Program-made: the position numbers and the translations under genes
Part shown: positions 22,944 through 34,583 of the stretch, in pieces
Layout of the letters: every line of letters starts with the position of its first letter
Numbering within the stretch: the first letter of the stretch is position 1
DNA from: Apostichopus japonicus
Lineage: Eukaryota; Echinodermata; Holothuroidea; Aspidochirotida; Stichopodidae
Direction of reading: 5' to 3'
DNA length: 64,000 nucleotides
Assembly (NCBI RefSeq): GCF_037975245.1
Contig: NC_092579.1
Coordinates: 32,071,666-32,135,665, forward strand
Notes under the pieces: generated by a model
Seen by the model: the letters and a program-made list of their open reading frames with translations, nothing else
Told to the model about the DNA's origin: nothing
Databases searched by the model: none

Positions 22944-23351
22944 AGTATTGGCAAGCTCTTGACTTAATAATCAGAATGGTTTCATACGCTATTGAACATA
23001 ATCGATACTTTATCGGTTTGGGGAACTTCATGAAGCTCCCCCATGTGAGCTGTTGCACACCCCACCCATTTTGAAACTATTTTCAAGATCACCTGCATCC
23101 AAAATTGTGCAATATTTCATGGAAATGGCATAGAAACGGAATGTTCCAATTAGTTTGTCCTGAATGCACCAAAGACAGCGAATGTGTGAGATTTTCAAAG
23201 AGATACTTGTGGAAGACTTGATATGTAATCATTTCATAAGTAAAACAGCAAAGATGGAGGAATGTTGTGCTGCTGATGTTAGATGTAAGAGTGACTTAGA
23301 TCTGCAACCAGCACAAAAATTTGATCACAGGAACTTTTTAATTTGTTACAG

Positions 23352-23656
23352 GGTTACATAACAGGCAACGTGTACGGCCAGCCGTTTGTGAGACACGAAC
23401 TGAAGCCCAAGAGCGACGTCGCCTACCCAGCCGCCTCCACCAACTTCATCTACATCTACGACAACAAATTTGAGAAGAGCAGATACGAGTCACCGATCAA
23501 GATGTTGAACAGGAGGCAGGCAGAGGAGAAGACGAAATGGCTGAACACGCCAAACACATACTCCAAGGTGAAGGTAGCCCAAGAGTACGCCAACTGGGGA
23601 GAGGAAGGGGAAGACGAGGGCTACAAGACAAAGATACACCTGAGTAGTAGTGACAT
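23352..23656 (+). CDS. ADD: adducin exon, neck domain
   Basis: After acceptor TTGTTACAG the frame starts in phase 0, consistent with the previous exon. It encodes GYITGNVYGQPFVRHEL, then SDVAYPAAST, then RRQAEEKTKWLNTPNTYSKV, the REKT-WLN signature of the adducin neck. The 3' border is uncertain. Donor AAG|GTGAAG at 23567 keeps phase 0 and fits the next exon. Continuing to ACAT|GTAATT at 23656 preserves a conserved-looking acidic stretch (GEEGEDEGYKTK) but leaves in phase 2, which would run the next exon into a stop. Alternative donor use or a small indel could explain this. The open frame ends at TAA 23658-23660. Confidence 0.9.
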
Positions 23657-24083
23657 GTAATTGGTGGTAGGCACATCATCTGTTTGACAGAATCACCCGA
23701 CACAATCCTTAATTTTGGGCAATTTGGGGACTTTGACAATTCAAGACATCAAAGAGGCACTTGCCAAGGTGATGAAAATGTTTTGATTTTAGCACTTTCC
23801 AGAAACAAAAAAATATAAATCTAAAATGTCCTACAGATGGAATTATCAGAAGTTAGTCATCCTTTGTTTGTTTGCTATTTATTTAGCAAATGTTTGATCT
23901 TTTCAGAGGGAGAACAAGGATAGAAGGGTTGTTGGGGGGAGGGGGAGGCGGGATTGTCACCATTCTGGACAATGTTAGTCATCCTTTGATTGGCTGAATA
24001 AATATCTATCTATAAATATCTATCTAATGTGATCCGGGGCGGTGATTTGTTTCAAATATTGATGGGGTACATTTGCTTGGGTG

Positions 24084-24767
24084 CAGGTGCGTAGCAACTT
24101 TCATCCCCCAAATTGTTCTCGCGCTTTGTGATATTTTGTATATTACTAACTAAGCGGAGCGCCACCATCGGTTGGCAAGCAGCGTACAAGAAAATTTCTG
24201 GTTTTGATAGCCCCCAGATCACCGAAAATGGCACTTCTCAGGCTTGAAAATGACCAACCAGATGTACACTTTTGCCTGAGAACCAAGTTTTTTCCAAATA
24301 GTTTTTTTTTCCATCCATTACCTATTTTAAGATTGACACCAGTCACACATCATGTTGGACCTCATTGCATCTCCTGTGGATCATTGCTTTTGTAGGTAAT
24401 ACTACGTAACGGCCCAAAATACCCGTCAGCCCCACTTTTCAAGGTTTTAAAGCCCATTATTTGTTTAGAATTTGAATAAAAAATTCACTTCAAACATGCC
24501 CATAATGTTGCACAAAATATCATCTATGGACAACCAATATATAGAAAAAAAACCTTCAACCCCTAACAGACCTGTCAAAATTGCACGAGTAGAGGGAAGT
24601 ATGATGAAGAATGTTGGTCAGGGAAGTTTCGAAAATTCAGACACAGTTAATGATATTAAAACCTCTTATAACAGCTACTATAAAACTTCCATATCATAAA
24701 AAAAAAATACAAAAAAAAAATTGAGGGGGGGAGCGGTCTCCCCCTTCGCCCCCTGGCTACGCTCCTG
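24084..24767. mobile_element. hAT-like MITE (CAGGTGCGTAGC ends)
   Basis: The left end CAGGTGCGTAGC and right end GGCTACGCTCCTG are inverted copies with two mismatches. The subterminal motif CTAAGCGGAGCGCCACCA near 24151-24168 recurs in the elements at 52694 and 53526. An 8-bp target duplication is not visible. The element sits in the adducin intron, 73 bp upstream of the exon at 24841. It has no transposase. Confidence 0.65.
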
Positions 24768-24840
24768 CGGTTAGAAATCTTGTAGGAAACAGGCCAAATG
24801 GAAACCCAGTAACTCTTCTCTCTGGTTACATTTTTCACAG

Positions 24841-24942
24841 TGGGTAGGTGACAAGGACCCCAAGAGTGGTGATGCAGGCGCTATCACCGATCCACAACAG
24901 TTTGCAAGACAGGGACAAGGTCATAAGGAGTACAAGAAGAAG
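24841..24942 (+). CDS. ADD: adducin exon, neck/tail junction
   Basis: A 102-bp exon (34 codons, phase 0/0) follows acceptor TTTTTCACAG and ends at a weak donor AAG|GTTAAA. It encodes WVGDKDPKSGDAGAI, then TDPQQFARQGQG, then HKEYKKK. In position and character it matches the adducin stretch of W, acidic linker, NP-FVP and EV-MR-KI. The next exon opens with IRQ, completing the KKKIRQE segment. If the previous exon ends at 23567 the frame is continuous. Confidence 0.8.
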
Positions 24943-25009
24943 GTTAAACTGTACGTTGATGACGTTATACACTGTTATTTCTAATTGATTGTTTTATTTT
25001 TGTTATTTT

Positions 25010-25420
25010 TCACCACTTTCTCCTTCCTCTCACTTCTTTCCCATTTTTTCGCCTTTCCCCTAATTCGGTCTTCCGAGGAGTGAATGATGTATCTGGTATG
25101 TTATAGAAAAAGTGGTAAAAAAAAAAGATAATGTAAAAGTGTATCAGTGGGTGTTGCCCTGGATTCGTTGAAGCGGACTCCGCACGTAGGTAGGGTTCTC
25201 CCCTTGGAGGGAGCGGACTCCCCATTTAGGGAGCCATTTCCACATGTAGGGAGGGTTCACCCAAGAAAGTTTTTTAAGATGTGGTATTTACTACTTTTGT
25301 ATTTTTATGGTAGGTTGAAGCGGGTGGGTGTATATTTCCTCACGCCCCCGACCCCCTTCCCACCCAGGATCATTTTACACACAGCAGACCCTTAGCCAGC
25401 CTCAAAAATTTGCTGTGAGA
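25010..25420. repeat. short GC-rich direct repeats in adducin intron
   Basis: The sequence GCGGACTCC..ACGTAGG(T/G)AGGGTT and close variants occur around 25168-25265 (for example cacgtaggtagggttctcc, cacatgtagggagggttcacc). The rest is intron. No gene seen. Confidence 0.4.
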
Positions 25421-25792
25421 ACTTTAAACATTCTTAAATCTCTCCTCCTTAGTATCACTCTTCAATGTCCTCTTAGTGTTATGTTATGTGTCTTCTTAGT
25501 GCTATGTTATGTGTTCTGTCATTCTGACATCTTTGATAGATGTCCCAAAGAGTGTCTGCCGGTGAAGTTTCCGTAACCATATTACCCAGAAATGAAAATT
25601 TGATGAGGTCACACCTGCATCCAACAGAACGAGGCATTTAGCACTCATGCCACATGCTCCTTGCAGCTGGTGCCAGGACCGCGGTGGCAAAAGGCATGAA
25701 TTTTTAATGCCTCATCCTTAATGGCAGAGAGACTATGAATAGAAGTGTTATAATGTTACCAACGAGGATGTTGTCTACTCTTTGAATTTCAG

Positions 25793-25885
25793 ATTAGGCA
25801 AGAGCGTTTTGGGGATAAGACACACCCTGGACCCATCTCTGAAGTTCTGGCAGGTATAACTTATGGAGATGCTTGCAGAACACAG
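25793..25885 (+). CDS. ADD: adducin exon, start of tail
   Basis: After acceptor TTTGAATTTCAG a 31-codon phase-0 exon reads IRQERFGDKTHPGPISEVL, then AGITYGDACRTQ, ending CAG|GTGCGT. It corresponds to the KIREQ...AGPQSQ-L segment conserved at the neck-tail boundary of adducins. An internal alternative donor (GCAG|GTATAA at 25854) exists. The remaining tail, including the Lys-rich MARCKS-related calmodulin/actin-binding C-terminus typical of the family, was not found downstream. It may lie beyond my ability to spot short exons, or be lost. Confidence 0.85.
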
Positions 25886-28021
25886 GTGCGTTGGAATTTT
25901 CCTTGTCTCTGGCCCCCCTACCTTCCATTCTTCTCCCCACCCCCCACCCCCTCTGCATTTATCTATTAAGTCCACATTCTTAAAGGATATCTCTTGTTTT
26001 AGATTATGAAGAGCAGAGCCACCCACCTATTTCTGTTTATAGATTGTTTATGATTTGCATACTAGTATAAAGTATACCGACTAAGTTCAGTAGTATGTCA
26101 GCTGATAAGGCTTTTTGTTTCATGGACAAGACCGTAATAAGTTGGTGTAGGGTTATATAGCAGTTGTACGGGTATGCTACTGTAGACAAGGACAGAATAA
26201 AGCGCCCTCGCTACCTGTTGTGTTCTAACGCGTCTCATACCAGCACAACAGTGTCCTGTTTCATTGAAGCTTTTACACTGGTTCGAGAGTAAACCACTTG
26301 TATCAGCCCGATGACCCTCTAATAATATTGTAAACATTGATCAAGATCTAATAATATGGTAAAGTTTGATCAAGGTACCAGTTTACTTAAGAATAGAAAG
26401 TCTTTTTTTTTCTGTCTGTAGTTAGGTAATAGCTTGGCTGGCCTATCCCCCAATCCCAACACTTATTTTTATGTTATTTGATTAAGCATTATCTTGACCG
26501 CACCTACCAATGGGCTGCCAAAGACTTAAGTATCCTTGCTTAGAAAAATTGTAAAAATCTTCATCATTAATCCAAAACAAGCACTAAGTAATAGAAAGAG
26601 AGAAAATAAAAGGAAGGGGGGGGGGCAATTTTGTTTTATCAATGTGCCTGGTGTGACAGTCGTTAGGATACGATTCATGTGTACTTATTAAAGTGTGGTG
26701 AAAATGACGGATGGTCTCCACATTCCTGCCGTTAGGTTCTATGTAAGTAATATCAGTGAATGTACCACAAGAAAGTACATGAGCTACAGGGAAAAGTTGA
26801 GATATTAGCCCTCCTCCCACCACCCCTGCACTCCACCCAGTAAAATGTGTGGGTAAATTGACACTGAAGCTAGTAATTGGACATGCCACTGGAGTTGCAC
26901 TTCATGTTAAAATCAATAGGTTGAACAAACTTCCATTGATAAGATCGAATTAATTGATCAATCTCAACTTACTGAAGCCAGCTTACTCGGAAACAAATAT
27001 CTTTCAGTTATGGCTTGTTTTGATATTCTTCATTAATGATTACACAAAGTGATTGGTTTTAAGTGTAGAAATCATGTCACCTTTTATGTGAGTCATAAAT
27101 CAATGCTTTGCTTTACTTTTGTTGGTGAACTCGGTTTGATCAGTGCTGTTCTACCCAACCTCTACCCCCACCTATCCCCACCCCCCAAATTGCAGTTGTT
27201 TTCGGATCGGTTTGACTAGACTCACATGTTTGAAAGACTTGCCTGCAGCTTTTGTTTACTTTTCAATTGAGTGTTTTGTTTTGAATTTATTTTTGAAGTG
27301 ATATTGTTTTCGTAAGCTTCACTTTCACCCTTTTTTGCATGAAAAAATGTTTTTATGGTAATGTGTGTATCTTTGCTGAACATCAGAAAGAAAAAAAATA
27401 CAAGAAGATAATTTCATAATGAAACTATAGTTTAGAGAATTAATACCCAAGAGATTCTCAAAGAATATTATTTTAGATTTGCCAGATTTTCTGAAAGCAT
27501 CGGTTCTGATCCTGCCAGACTCTATGTTTATTGTTCAGTTAAAGTAGCATTCAGCTTGAAAAATCTCAATAAAACACCAAACCATGTATTCCATATCAAA
27601 TACGAACATAATCGATGTGCAAATGATAGAAATTACACAAAGAGGAAGTTTTAACCTCCGACTATGTCCATATTAGCTGTTAGCGTTAGTCTTTACCATG
27701 TTTTTACTGTTTCTAGTTTTAGTGTTCGACTAACAAACAGTTTAAAACAAAAAAAATTTGGAAAAAAGTGCTCCTTTAATCTAAATTGCCTGCATGGAAT
27801 ATAGCTCCACTTTTAGTCAAATTACAGTAGTGCATGTCACCTTTAAACCCTGTCATTCTTCAATCTCCTTAAACTAGATCCCCCAAAATTGCTTGACTTT
27901 CTCTCCAAACTACGATGTTGCCTCGACCAAAAAGAGGGGAGAAAGGAGAAACTGTTTTCTTTCTTAATTCAGCCATCTTTTTGGGCATTTGCTACAATGA
28001 TGTGATTTTGCTGTGACGTTG
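25886..28021. other. intron/intergenic, no gene seen
   Basis: AT-rich with short G or C runs (26617-26626, 25936-25951). No exon of the adducin tail and no transposon signature was found by eye. Confidence 0.4.
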
Positions 28022-28059
28022 TCACAACTTGTCACAACGTGTCACAAGTCTGTATTTAC

Positions 28060-28243
28060 TCTGTCGTTGTCGTTGATGTTGTTGCAAGTTTTGGTTTCCT
28101 TCCCCACTCGGTCGACCAGGATGCGCCACTGTCGGATTCTCGTGACGGTATGTAACCAGGCCAACAGGAATAGGAAATAAATTTAATAACAAAACAAGGA
28201 CAATAGCGCATCTTGGGAATAAAAGCAACCGAAATATCATCAT
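28060..28243 (-). CDS. candidate small secreted-protein exon
   Basis: On the minus strand ATG 28243 opens MMIFRLLLFPRCAIVLVLLLN, a good signal-peptide core, followed by a polar tail with HRHEN-like basic and Gln-rich sequence (GEGNQNLQQHQRQRQ). The frame runs to 28022. A donor (CAGA|GTAAAT) near 28060 would give a first exon of about 61 codons. No homologue recognised. It could be a short peptide precursor or a chance hydrophobic frame. Confidence 0.25.
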
Positions 28244-29639
28244 TTTGTCACGGTGGATTTATATTGCAGACTTGAGGTTTCTGTATTATCTATGAGGACA
28301 TTATTAGAACAAACATCAGTAGCAACTGAAGTTCTCTCTCACCCTGTTTACTTCATCCATTTTCATTTTTCTTGGTGGTGAAGGGTGATGGGTGTGGGGA
28401 AGTGGGGGGTTAAATGCCACCCTGAATATTTAAAATATGCAAAATTCTTAAAACCACAGAAAGATCAAATGTAAGAGAGGATCAAGATGTCTTACTTGAC
28501 TTTTCATATAGCAGAAGGGACAGAGGTGATCAGGCTAATTAGCCATGTGAAGTTGCACCTCTTTGGGCGTGGGTCGGAGGGGGAGAAATACACCAAGGGT
28601 TTCGTACAGAAATATTGCATAATATTGCCTTCACCTGGTGGTAATTAGAATTGAATGAAAAGTGTAGTACGTTAAATGCTACTTCACAAAATTGATTGAT
28701 CTTTTAGCTTTCAATTCAGGCTTCGTCTCTGAAATGCTCTCTCAACCGATTCTCCATTCAGTGATAAAAGGACATCTGGATTCAACTTTAAGTCTCTGCT
28801 TGTTTGTTTGTTTCTGTCCTCTCTAAATATGAAAGTCTCAATATCTGTCCCATCCATGTTTTGCCATGCCAAGCATCATATATTTACAGACTAATTGCAC
28901 CCATTTCGACAGTGCTGAAGTAAAACTCTTTAAAGTGTTTTTAGGGAACTATCTAGTAGCTACTTGACCCGACTCAACTTATTTTCTATGGTATCAATTT
29001 TTCTTTAAATCCATTCGGATATGGGTATTTTGAGTTTTTCATACGACGTAAACACAAACAAAAATGTTGGTCATGAATAGCACACAGCTCCTCTGTTTTT
29101 ACTTACATTTCAAAACTGAGTAAATCGGTTGGTTTTATAACTTGCCTCGTAGTTGTGTTCTGATGAATATCCTTCATTGTTTGTACTTACTTTCATGTGA
29201 TATTTAGGTATAAAGCCCCATTATGCCTTCCATTATAAACACGAACAAACTGTTCCCTAACCCTAGTTTGGTACCATTGTGTAGTTAATAAGCAGACAAT
29301 CTTGTAGGTGCATTGTTTGCCAAATATTTTGGCTGAATCTCAGAGAACGAGCGAGAATAGAAACCTCCAAAACATTATTATTCAGACCGTCCAGATGGAA
29401 TGCATAGTGAGACTTTAACATCAAAGGACAAGATGTACAGTGACCTTTGAGTTAATGTTATATATTCTTTGATGGTATGATATTCCTTTTATTACCCTTA
29501 TATTTCTTACATCATGGTGAAGCGTGTAAAACCTACCTTTATAATCCCCACCGGTTTCATACACAGTGTATCAAAGACTGGAACAGTATGAACTATCTTT
29601 TTAACTGTTTCCATTCATTTAGAAGATAGTGTGCTTAAC
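28244..29639. other. no gene seen
   Basis: AT-rich sequence between the candidate secreted exon and the truncated 3' side of the gypsy element. No motif supported. Confidence 0.4.
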
Positions 29640-32090
29640 AGGTCCCATTGGCCCCAGTAAGCTTTTGCCGCCCTATCTAACCCACTAATCTGCTCCCAGG
29701 GAGGACGAGAACCACTCTCCTTCCAATTCAACACTGGCCCAATATTACTATCCTTTAGTTGGTACCCCCTGAGCTGCTCCTTGGTACAGCTCTCAACCTA
29801 ATTAGAGTCCGCCGTAACTATGTTACATAACCCTGGGGTCTCTTTCGGAGGGTTGGCAGGCAATGCTCCGGAATGCACCATGGGGGGATCACTTCTCGAC
29901 AAAGCGTCTGCATTGGCATGCACTCTGCCAGGCCTAGTTTCTATCTGAAAATCATATGTGCCCAGCACTTCCAGCCACCTAGCTACCTGACCCTCGGGGG
30001 ATTTAAAGTTATACAACCAACGGAGGGAGCCATGATCCGTGCGTAACAAAAATTTCCTGCCATAAAGGTAGTGGCGGAAATTCTTAATAAAAGTTACAAC
30101 AGCAAGAATTTCTCTACGTGTTATGGAATACTTCTTTTCACTACTGCTTAGCGTAAGACTGGCATAGGCCGCAGGATGTTCTTCACCCCGAATGGTCTGA
30201 GACAACACAGCCCCTATTGCTGTATTGCTAGCATCAGTATCAAGGATAAACATCTGACTAAAATTTGGGTAGGCTAATGCGGGAGCTGTCATCAGTTTAG
30301 ATTTCAGAGTCTGAAATCGTTCTTCACACTCCTCAGACCACAGAAACCTTTGGCCTTTCTTTGTTAGTGCATGTAGGGGACTGGCAATTTCTGCAAAGTT
30401 CCTAATAAATTTCCTGTAATAGGAACACAGTCCCAGAAATCCCCTTAGTTGCTTCAGTACGTGTTGTGGGAGGGGGCCAATCTGTGATTACTTCGATCTT
30501 ACTGGGATCGGTACCCACCCCGTGATCAGAGACAATGTGACCTAAATACTTGACTTCCTTTTTGAGCAAGTCACACTTGGAAGGCTTAAGCTTCAACCCT
30601 GCCCCCTTAATCGGTCGAAAACTTCTCCTAGGCGTACTAAATGCTCCTCTATCGTGGTGGCATATATTATGATATCATCGATATATATAAGACATATTTG
30701 CCAATGTAACTCACGAAGTACCTGCTCCATTAATCTCTGAAAAGTGGCAGGGGCGTTGCACAATCCAAAAGGTAACACATTAAACTCATAAAGACCACTA
30801 CCCATTGAGAAGGCTGTCTTCTCCCTGTCTCTACGGTCCATTTCGACTTGCCAGTACCCACTTTTTAGATCAAGGGTAGAAAACCACTTAGCCCCTGATA
30901 ATGCATCTAAGCTATCATCTATCCTAGGCAATGGAAAGGCGTCTTTATTAGTAACGTCATTTTACCTACGATAGTCTATACAAAACCATAAAGAGCCAGC
31001 TTTCTTTTTCACTAGAACCACTGGGGAGGACCACGCACTCTTAGAAGGAAAAATGACGCCTTGCGTCAACATCTCATTCACTTCGGCCTGTGCTTCTACC
31101 TGTTTATGAAAGGGGAGTCTCCTAGAGAGCTGTCGGATTGGGGTTGCATCACCCATATCAATGCAATGCTTAACCAACCCAATCCTTCCTAAGGGGTCAC
31201 CTTCGCAAGAGAACACACTACGGTCATCCTGCAAAAACTGCCTCAAACGAATACGCTCACAATTGGGTACACCCTCCCCACTTCGATGGAGCAAATCTTC
31301 CATCTCGGCCGGTAACCCACTGGTATAATTGTTCTCTACCTCATCTACCTCCACAACGTTGGCAATGGGGGAAACTATGCCTACATGGGTACCTTTGTAC
31401 AATGTTACAGGATTCGAAGTACCATTTAATAGTCTAATAGGGACAGTCCTTCTAGAAGTATCAACTAAAGCAAGTCCAACCATAACATGGCGGCTTTCAG
31501 GCACTCCAGGTTTAGTTTCCAGTAGGCCTGGCCCATTCAGCTTCCCCGGGGGCACTCCATACATCAATTCTAACACCCCTGACACCATAATCTCGCTCTC
31601 TGCAGGGATAAAGACTGTCTCAACCAGTGCTACCCTAACTGGCTGATCCAGCGGAGTCTCACAAAGAGGAACAGCTAAGCGGGTCCTACCAACAAACAAT
31701 AGGGGTTCACCTCCCAATTGTATCAAACATTCATGTTCTCAAAAGTCAATTCCAAGTAAACCAGGGGCAGTGATACCGCCAACTAGGACTTGCACTGGAA
31801 TCTTCAGGGTGTGAAATTTGAAGGTTAAGTTACATTTACCTTTTACTTGGAGTGGCCTACCATCAACATCGGCAAAACTGGCTCCCGTCTCAGTAAGTGG
31901 AGCCAAATTACCTGCAGAGCATAAATGCTCCCATGTCTGAACACTAATGATGGTAGTACCAGCGCCAGTATCTACTAAAAAAGCAATCTCGGTATTAGAG
32001 ATACATATATTTGCACACAAAGCTCCCCCTGACTTGACCTTCTCCCCATTTCCAAAACGTTGCAGGGCTTCAATTTGCTCAGTCGAGGGG
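29640..32090 (-). pseudogene. gypsy pol (PR-RT-RNase H), broken, integrase absent
   Basis: The protease region (32020-31739) has VDTGAGTTIIS. The reverse transcriptase (31726 onward) has FPSKSAWSSPVVLVKKK and FCIDYRR, then an in-frame TAA where this family normally has Leu. It continues with NDVTNKDAFPLPRIDD, TLDLKSGYWQ, LPFGLCNAPATFQRLM and the catalytic YIDD near 30690. A frameshift near 30600-30400 follows KYLGHIVS. RNase H (30292-29798) has LDTDASNTAIGAVLSQ and ends near NADALSR. A linker similar to those before integrase (WKESGSRPPWEQ) is the last recognisable part. Confidence 0.9.
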
Positions 32091-32112
32091 CACCCCTCAT
32101 CCCCGACTGACT

Positions 32113-33436
32113 CTAGTTTCCCGATCCCTGTCTACTTGGCTTAGAGGGACAGTACCGGCTAATGTGACCTAACTGCCCACACCTCCAACACTGCATGGGA
32201 CCAGGCCCAGACCCAGTTAAAGGGGGTGGCGCTGGCGGACCTTGCTGAACAAATTGACTTAACCTAGCATTGTCCTCCAAACCTTTTCCCAATTGTACTT
32301 CCAGCCTATCCAATCTTTCAGTAATTCCGCCAACCGTATCCGACGATGCCGAAACAGTATAGACAGAACGCCGGGGTTTCATCACTCCCTCTGCCTGGTC
32401 AATAGCCTCCACCTCAAGGGCAAGATGCAGAGTATTTTCTATTGTCTTGGGTCTACCCCTTCGAACAACAATCCTAGCCAAGGGTGTAGGAACCGGGGGG
32501 GGGGGGCTGGGGGGTGCCAGCCCCCAGTGAAAAATGTGGAGGGGCGGAAGTATCATTCCGCCCCCCCCCCCCACTTCGCAAGTCAGAAAACCCCTTTTCA
32601 TTTCCAAATGAGAAAAAAATCTCATTTGGAGCATCAAATTGCATCTAAGGCCAGGTGAAAATACAAAATTAAGTTTACAAAACGGAGTGGGTGTTGAAGT
32701 GTGCTATATTGCACCAAATTGCATCTGAGACCACCTGGAAATGCAAACGGTCCCCCTCCCCTTAGACCCCTCCCCCAGGCCGGCCATCAATCTTCAGCCC
32801 CCCCACTCAAAAGTACCTTCCTACGCCACTGATCCTAGCATCCCTGTCACGTAAAGCACCCAAAAAAGACTCTAGAGCTAACTCGTCATGTGCTCGCATA
32901 TCAAGGCCGGGATAAGCCTCTATCACTTCCCGACGGATTGAAGAGCACAGCCCAGGTAAGGTCTCACCCTCTGCCCGTACTCTAGATCTTAATTTTGCCC
33001 TTCTAGCGCTAGTCAGGGCTGCTGGAGCAAAAAATCTAGAAAGTGCGTTTACAGTGGTCTCATAACTACCACGGTCTGTAGATGATAGTCCCATATATAC
33101 CTCCTGGGCGTGCCCAGTTAACTTAGCTACCAGGATTTTTGATTTTTCTAATTCCGTCCACCCATTAATCTCCGCACAGACTGTAAAATGAGTCAGCTAA
33201 TGATCCCACTTTCTTCTCCCATCATAACTATCTGGCATAATAATAGGTTTACGGAACGAGTCACCTAAGGCATTTGAATTACGAACCCCTCTGCCTGGCG
33301 AAGTACCCCTATTATATAACCAATCCCTATCCCTGGTAAGATTAAATTGACAAACCTCAGCTTCTCTCTCCAGTGCCTCTATCTCGGCAATAAGCCTCTC
33401 CACAGAGTCCCCCTCGCTCTCTCGTCGTGCAGCCAT
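32113..33436 (-). pseudogene. gypsy gag, broken by stop and MITE
   Basis: Starts at ATG 33436 (MAARRESEGDSVERLIAEIE) and reaches an in-frame TAG after RRKWDH near 33196. The sequence continues as capsid-like residues (THFTVCAEINGW, then ETTVNALSRFF, LGALRDRDARI). After the MITE insertion at 32831-32479 it resumes in RIVVRRGRPKTIENTLHLA and ends with one CCHC knuckle, CWRCGQLGHISRYC, near 32185-32145. Gag packages the element RNA. This copy would make only a short N-terminal fragment. Confidence 0.88.
32479..32831. mobile_element. hAT-like MITE in gypsy gag, exact 8-bp TSD
   Basis: The element begins CAAGGGTGTAGGAACCGGG and ends TACCTTCCTACGCCACTG, an imperfect inverted terminal repeat. It is flanked by an exact 8-bp target duplication, ATCCTAGC at 32471-32478 and 32832-32839. 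Removing the 353 bp plus one duplication copy restores the continuous gag reading frame. The interior has G12 and C14 runs and no transposase. Confidence 0.93.
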
Positions 33437-33569
33437 CTCGCCTCCTTCCAGAAACCAGGCTTACTTAAAGGTAAAGAAACTTGGTATGATATTAAATTGT
33501 CAAAATACCATGGGGCTCCAAAGCCCTGCCAGCAAACTTGAAATAGGGAGGTGGGGTGACAAAAATAAT

Positions 33570-33588
33570 CCCACTTCTGACACCAATT
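33570..33588 (-). other. putative primer-binding site
   Basis: Immediately inside the 5' LTR the minus strand reads TTGGTGTCAGAAGTGGG, starting a few bases from the LTR end. This TGG-starting form is typical of LTR-retrotransposon primer-binding sites. The matching tRNA was not determined. Confidence 0.65.
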
Positions 33589-33591
33589 TCT

Positions 33592-34583
33592 GTAACGCCC
33601 TTGTACCCCGGCCGAGCGGTAGCGTGGGAAATCAGGCAGCTGGAGGCCACCTGATGTCAGGGCAGGGGAAGGGGGGAGGCGAAGACTTATGCTAGCAGGG
33701 CTTGAACCAATACACAAAAAAGAGAGAAGAATATAGTTAAAGAGAACTGGGTCTCAAATCAACAATTTAATAGCTTAATTAACTTTAAACATACACTTAA
33801 CAAAAATAAGGCAGTGACTTTCTGCCGTACACAAATATAAAAGCAAACAACGTTCCGGGCAGAGATTCAGTTTAAATAAATAACAAATACACTACATACC
33901 AGGGCGTGGGCAGCACGGCTCTTAAGAATCACGAGAGTGAATACCTGACACGTGGCGCCAACGGCAGACTAAAGAAATACTGCCTAATGTGGTCCCGCCC
34001 CGATTAACTTCTGCAATACCTCCGGGGAGAGCCCTAATTTGACCCTACCTCCGGAGTCTATAACATGCAAAGAAGCCAACCAGGACGGGAAATTATTAGT
34101 TGTACAATACAAAAGGAATCGCGCCCGGTAGTCAGCCCTCACTCCCGGACCCGCTCTCTAAAATAAATGAACCTTGCCTTTAAAATAATACTATACTCTA
34201 ATTGCCGTGCTGCTCACCGCTGGTCTCCAGTTCTCTGCCCGAACTTCAACGAAATAAATTAAGTGTCCACAAAACAAAATACATAAGAAAAACAACGTCT
34301 TAATTAAACAAGGTAAAGAGAGCAAGTGAAAGTACAATAGATAAACGGTAAACAGAACAACTCGCGTAATAAAAGAGCGAATGCCTGGAATGCTGGTGAT
34401 GGCAGACGACGGGGAGAGCGAAAGAGACCTGCATAATAAAACAAAAGTAAATGGAATGGTGAATGAATGGACAACAAATCGCAGGGTAAATTATTCAAAC
34501 AAAACGGGAAAACATATTCTTAGTAGCCCTGGGCGCATTCTAAATACGGGGTACACGCATCCCGAACAACCCAGGGCGTAACA
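33592..34583 (-). repeat. gypsy 5' LTR, 992 bp
   Basis: Bounded by TGTTACGCCC at its 5' end and GGGCGTTACA at its 3' end (minus-strand reading), so it has the TG...CA ends and short inverted termini expected of an LTR. No second copy is present in the window. Confidence 0.8.

Larger units (their letters stand above)
29640..34583 (-). mobile_element. Ty3/gypsy LTR retrotransposon, 3'-truncated
   Basis: On the minus strand the order is 5' LTR (34583-33592), primer-binding site, gag, protease, reverse transcriptase and RNase H. The element then ends near 29640 just after the linker that normally precedes integrase, so integrase and the 3' LTR are missing. Gag and pol each carry at least one in-frame stop or frameshift, and gag is further split by a hAT-like MITE. 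It cannot transpose. No env-like ORF was seen. Confidence 0.92.

Noticed and set aside
22682-23058. Long frames coding only Ile-Tyr repeats
   Set aside because: These are translations of the (AT)n microsatellite; the same holds at 58477-58776, 59138-59592 and 60453-60804.
31329-31646. 105-codon + strand frame
   Set aside because: It is antisense to the clearly coding gypsy pol frame.
29640-34583. Gypsy as an endogenous retrovirus with env
   Set aside because: No env-like ORF; the element stops before integrase and has one LTR only.
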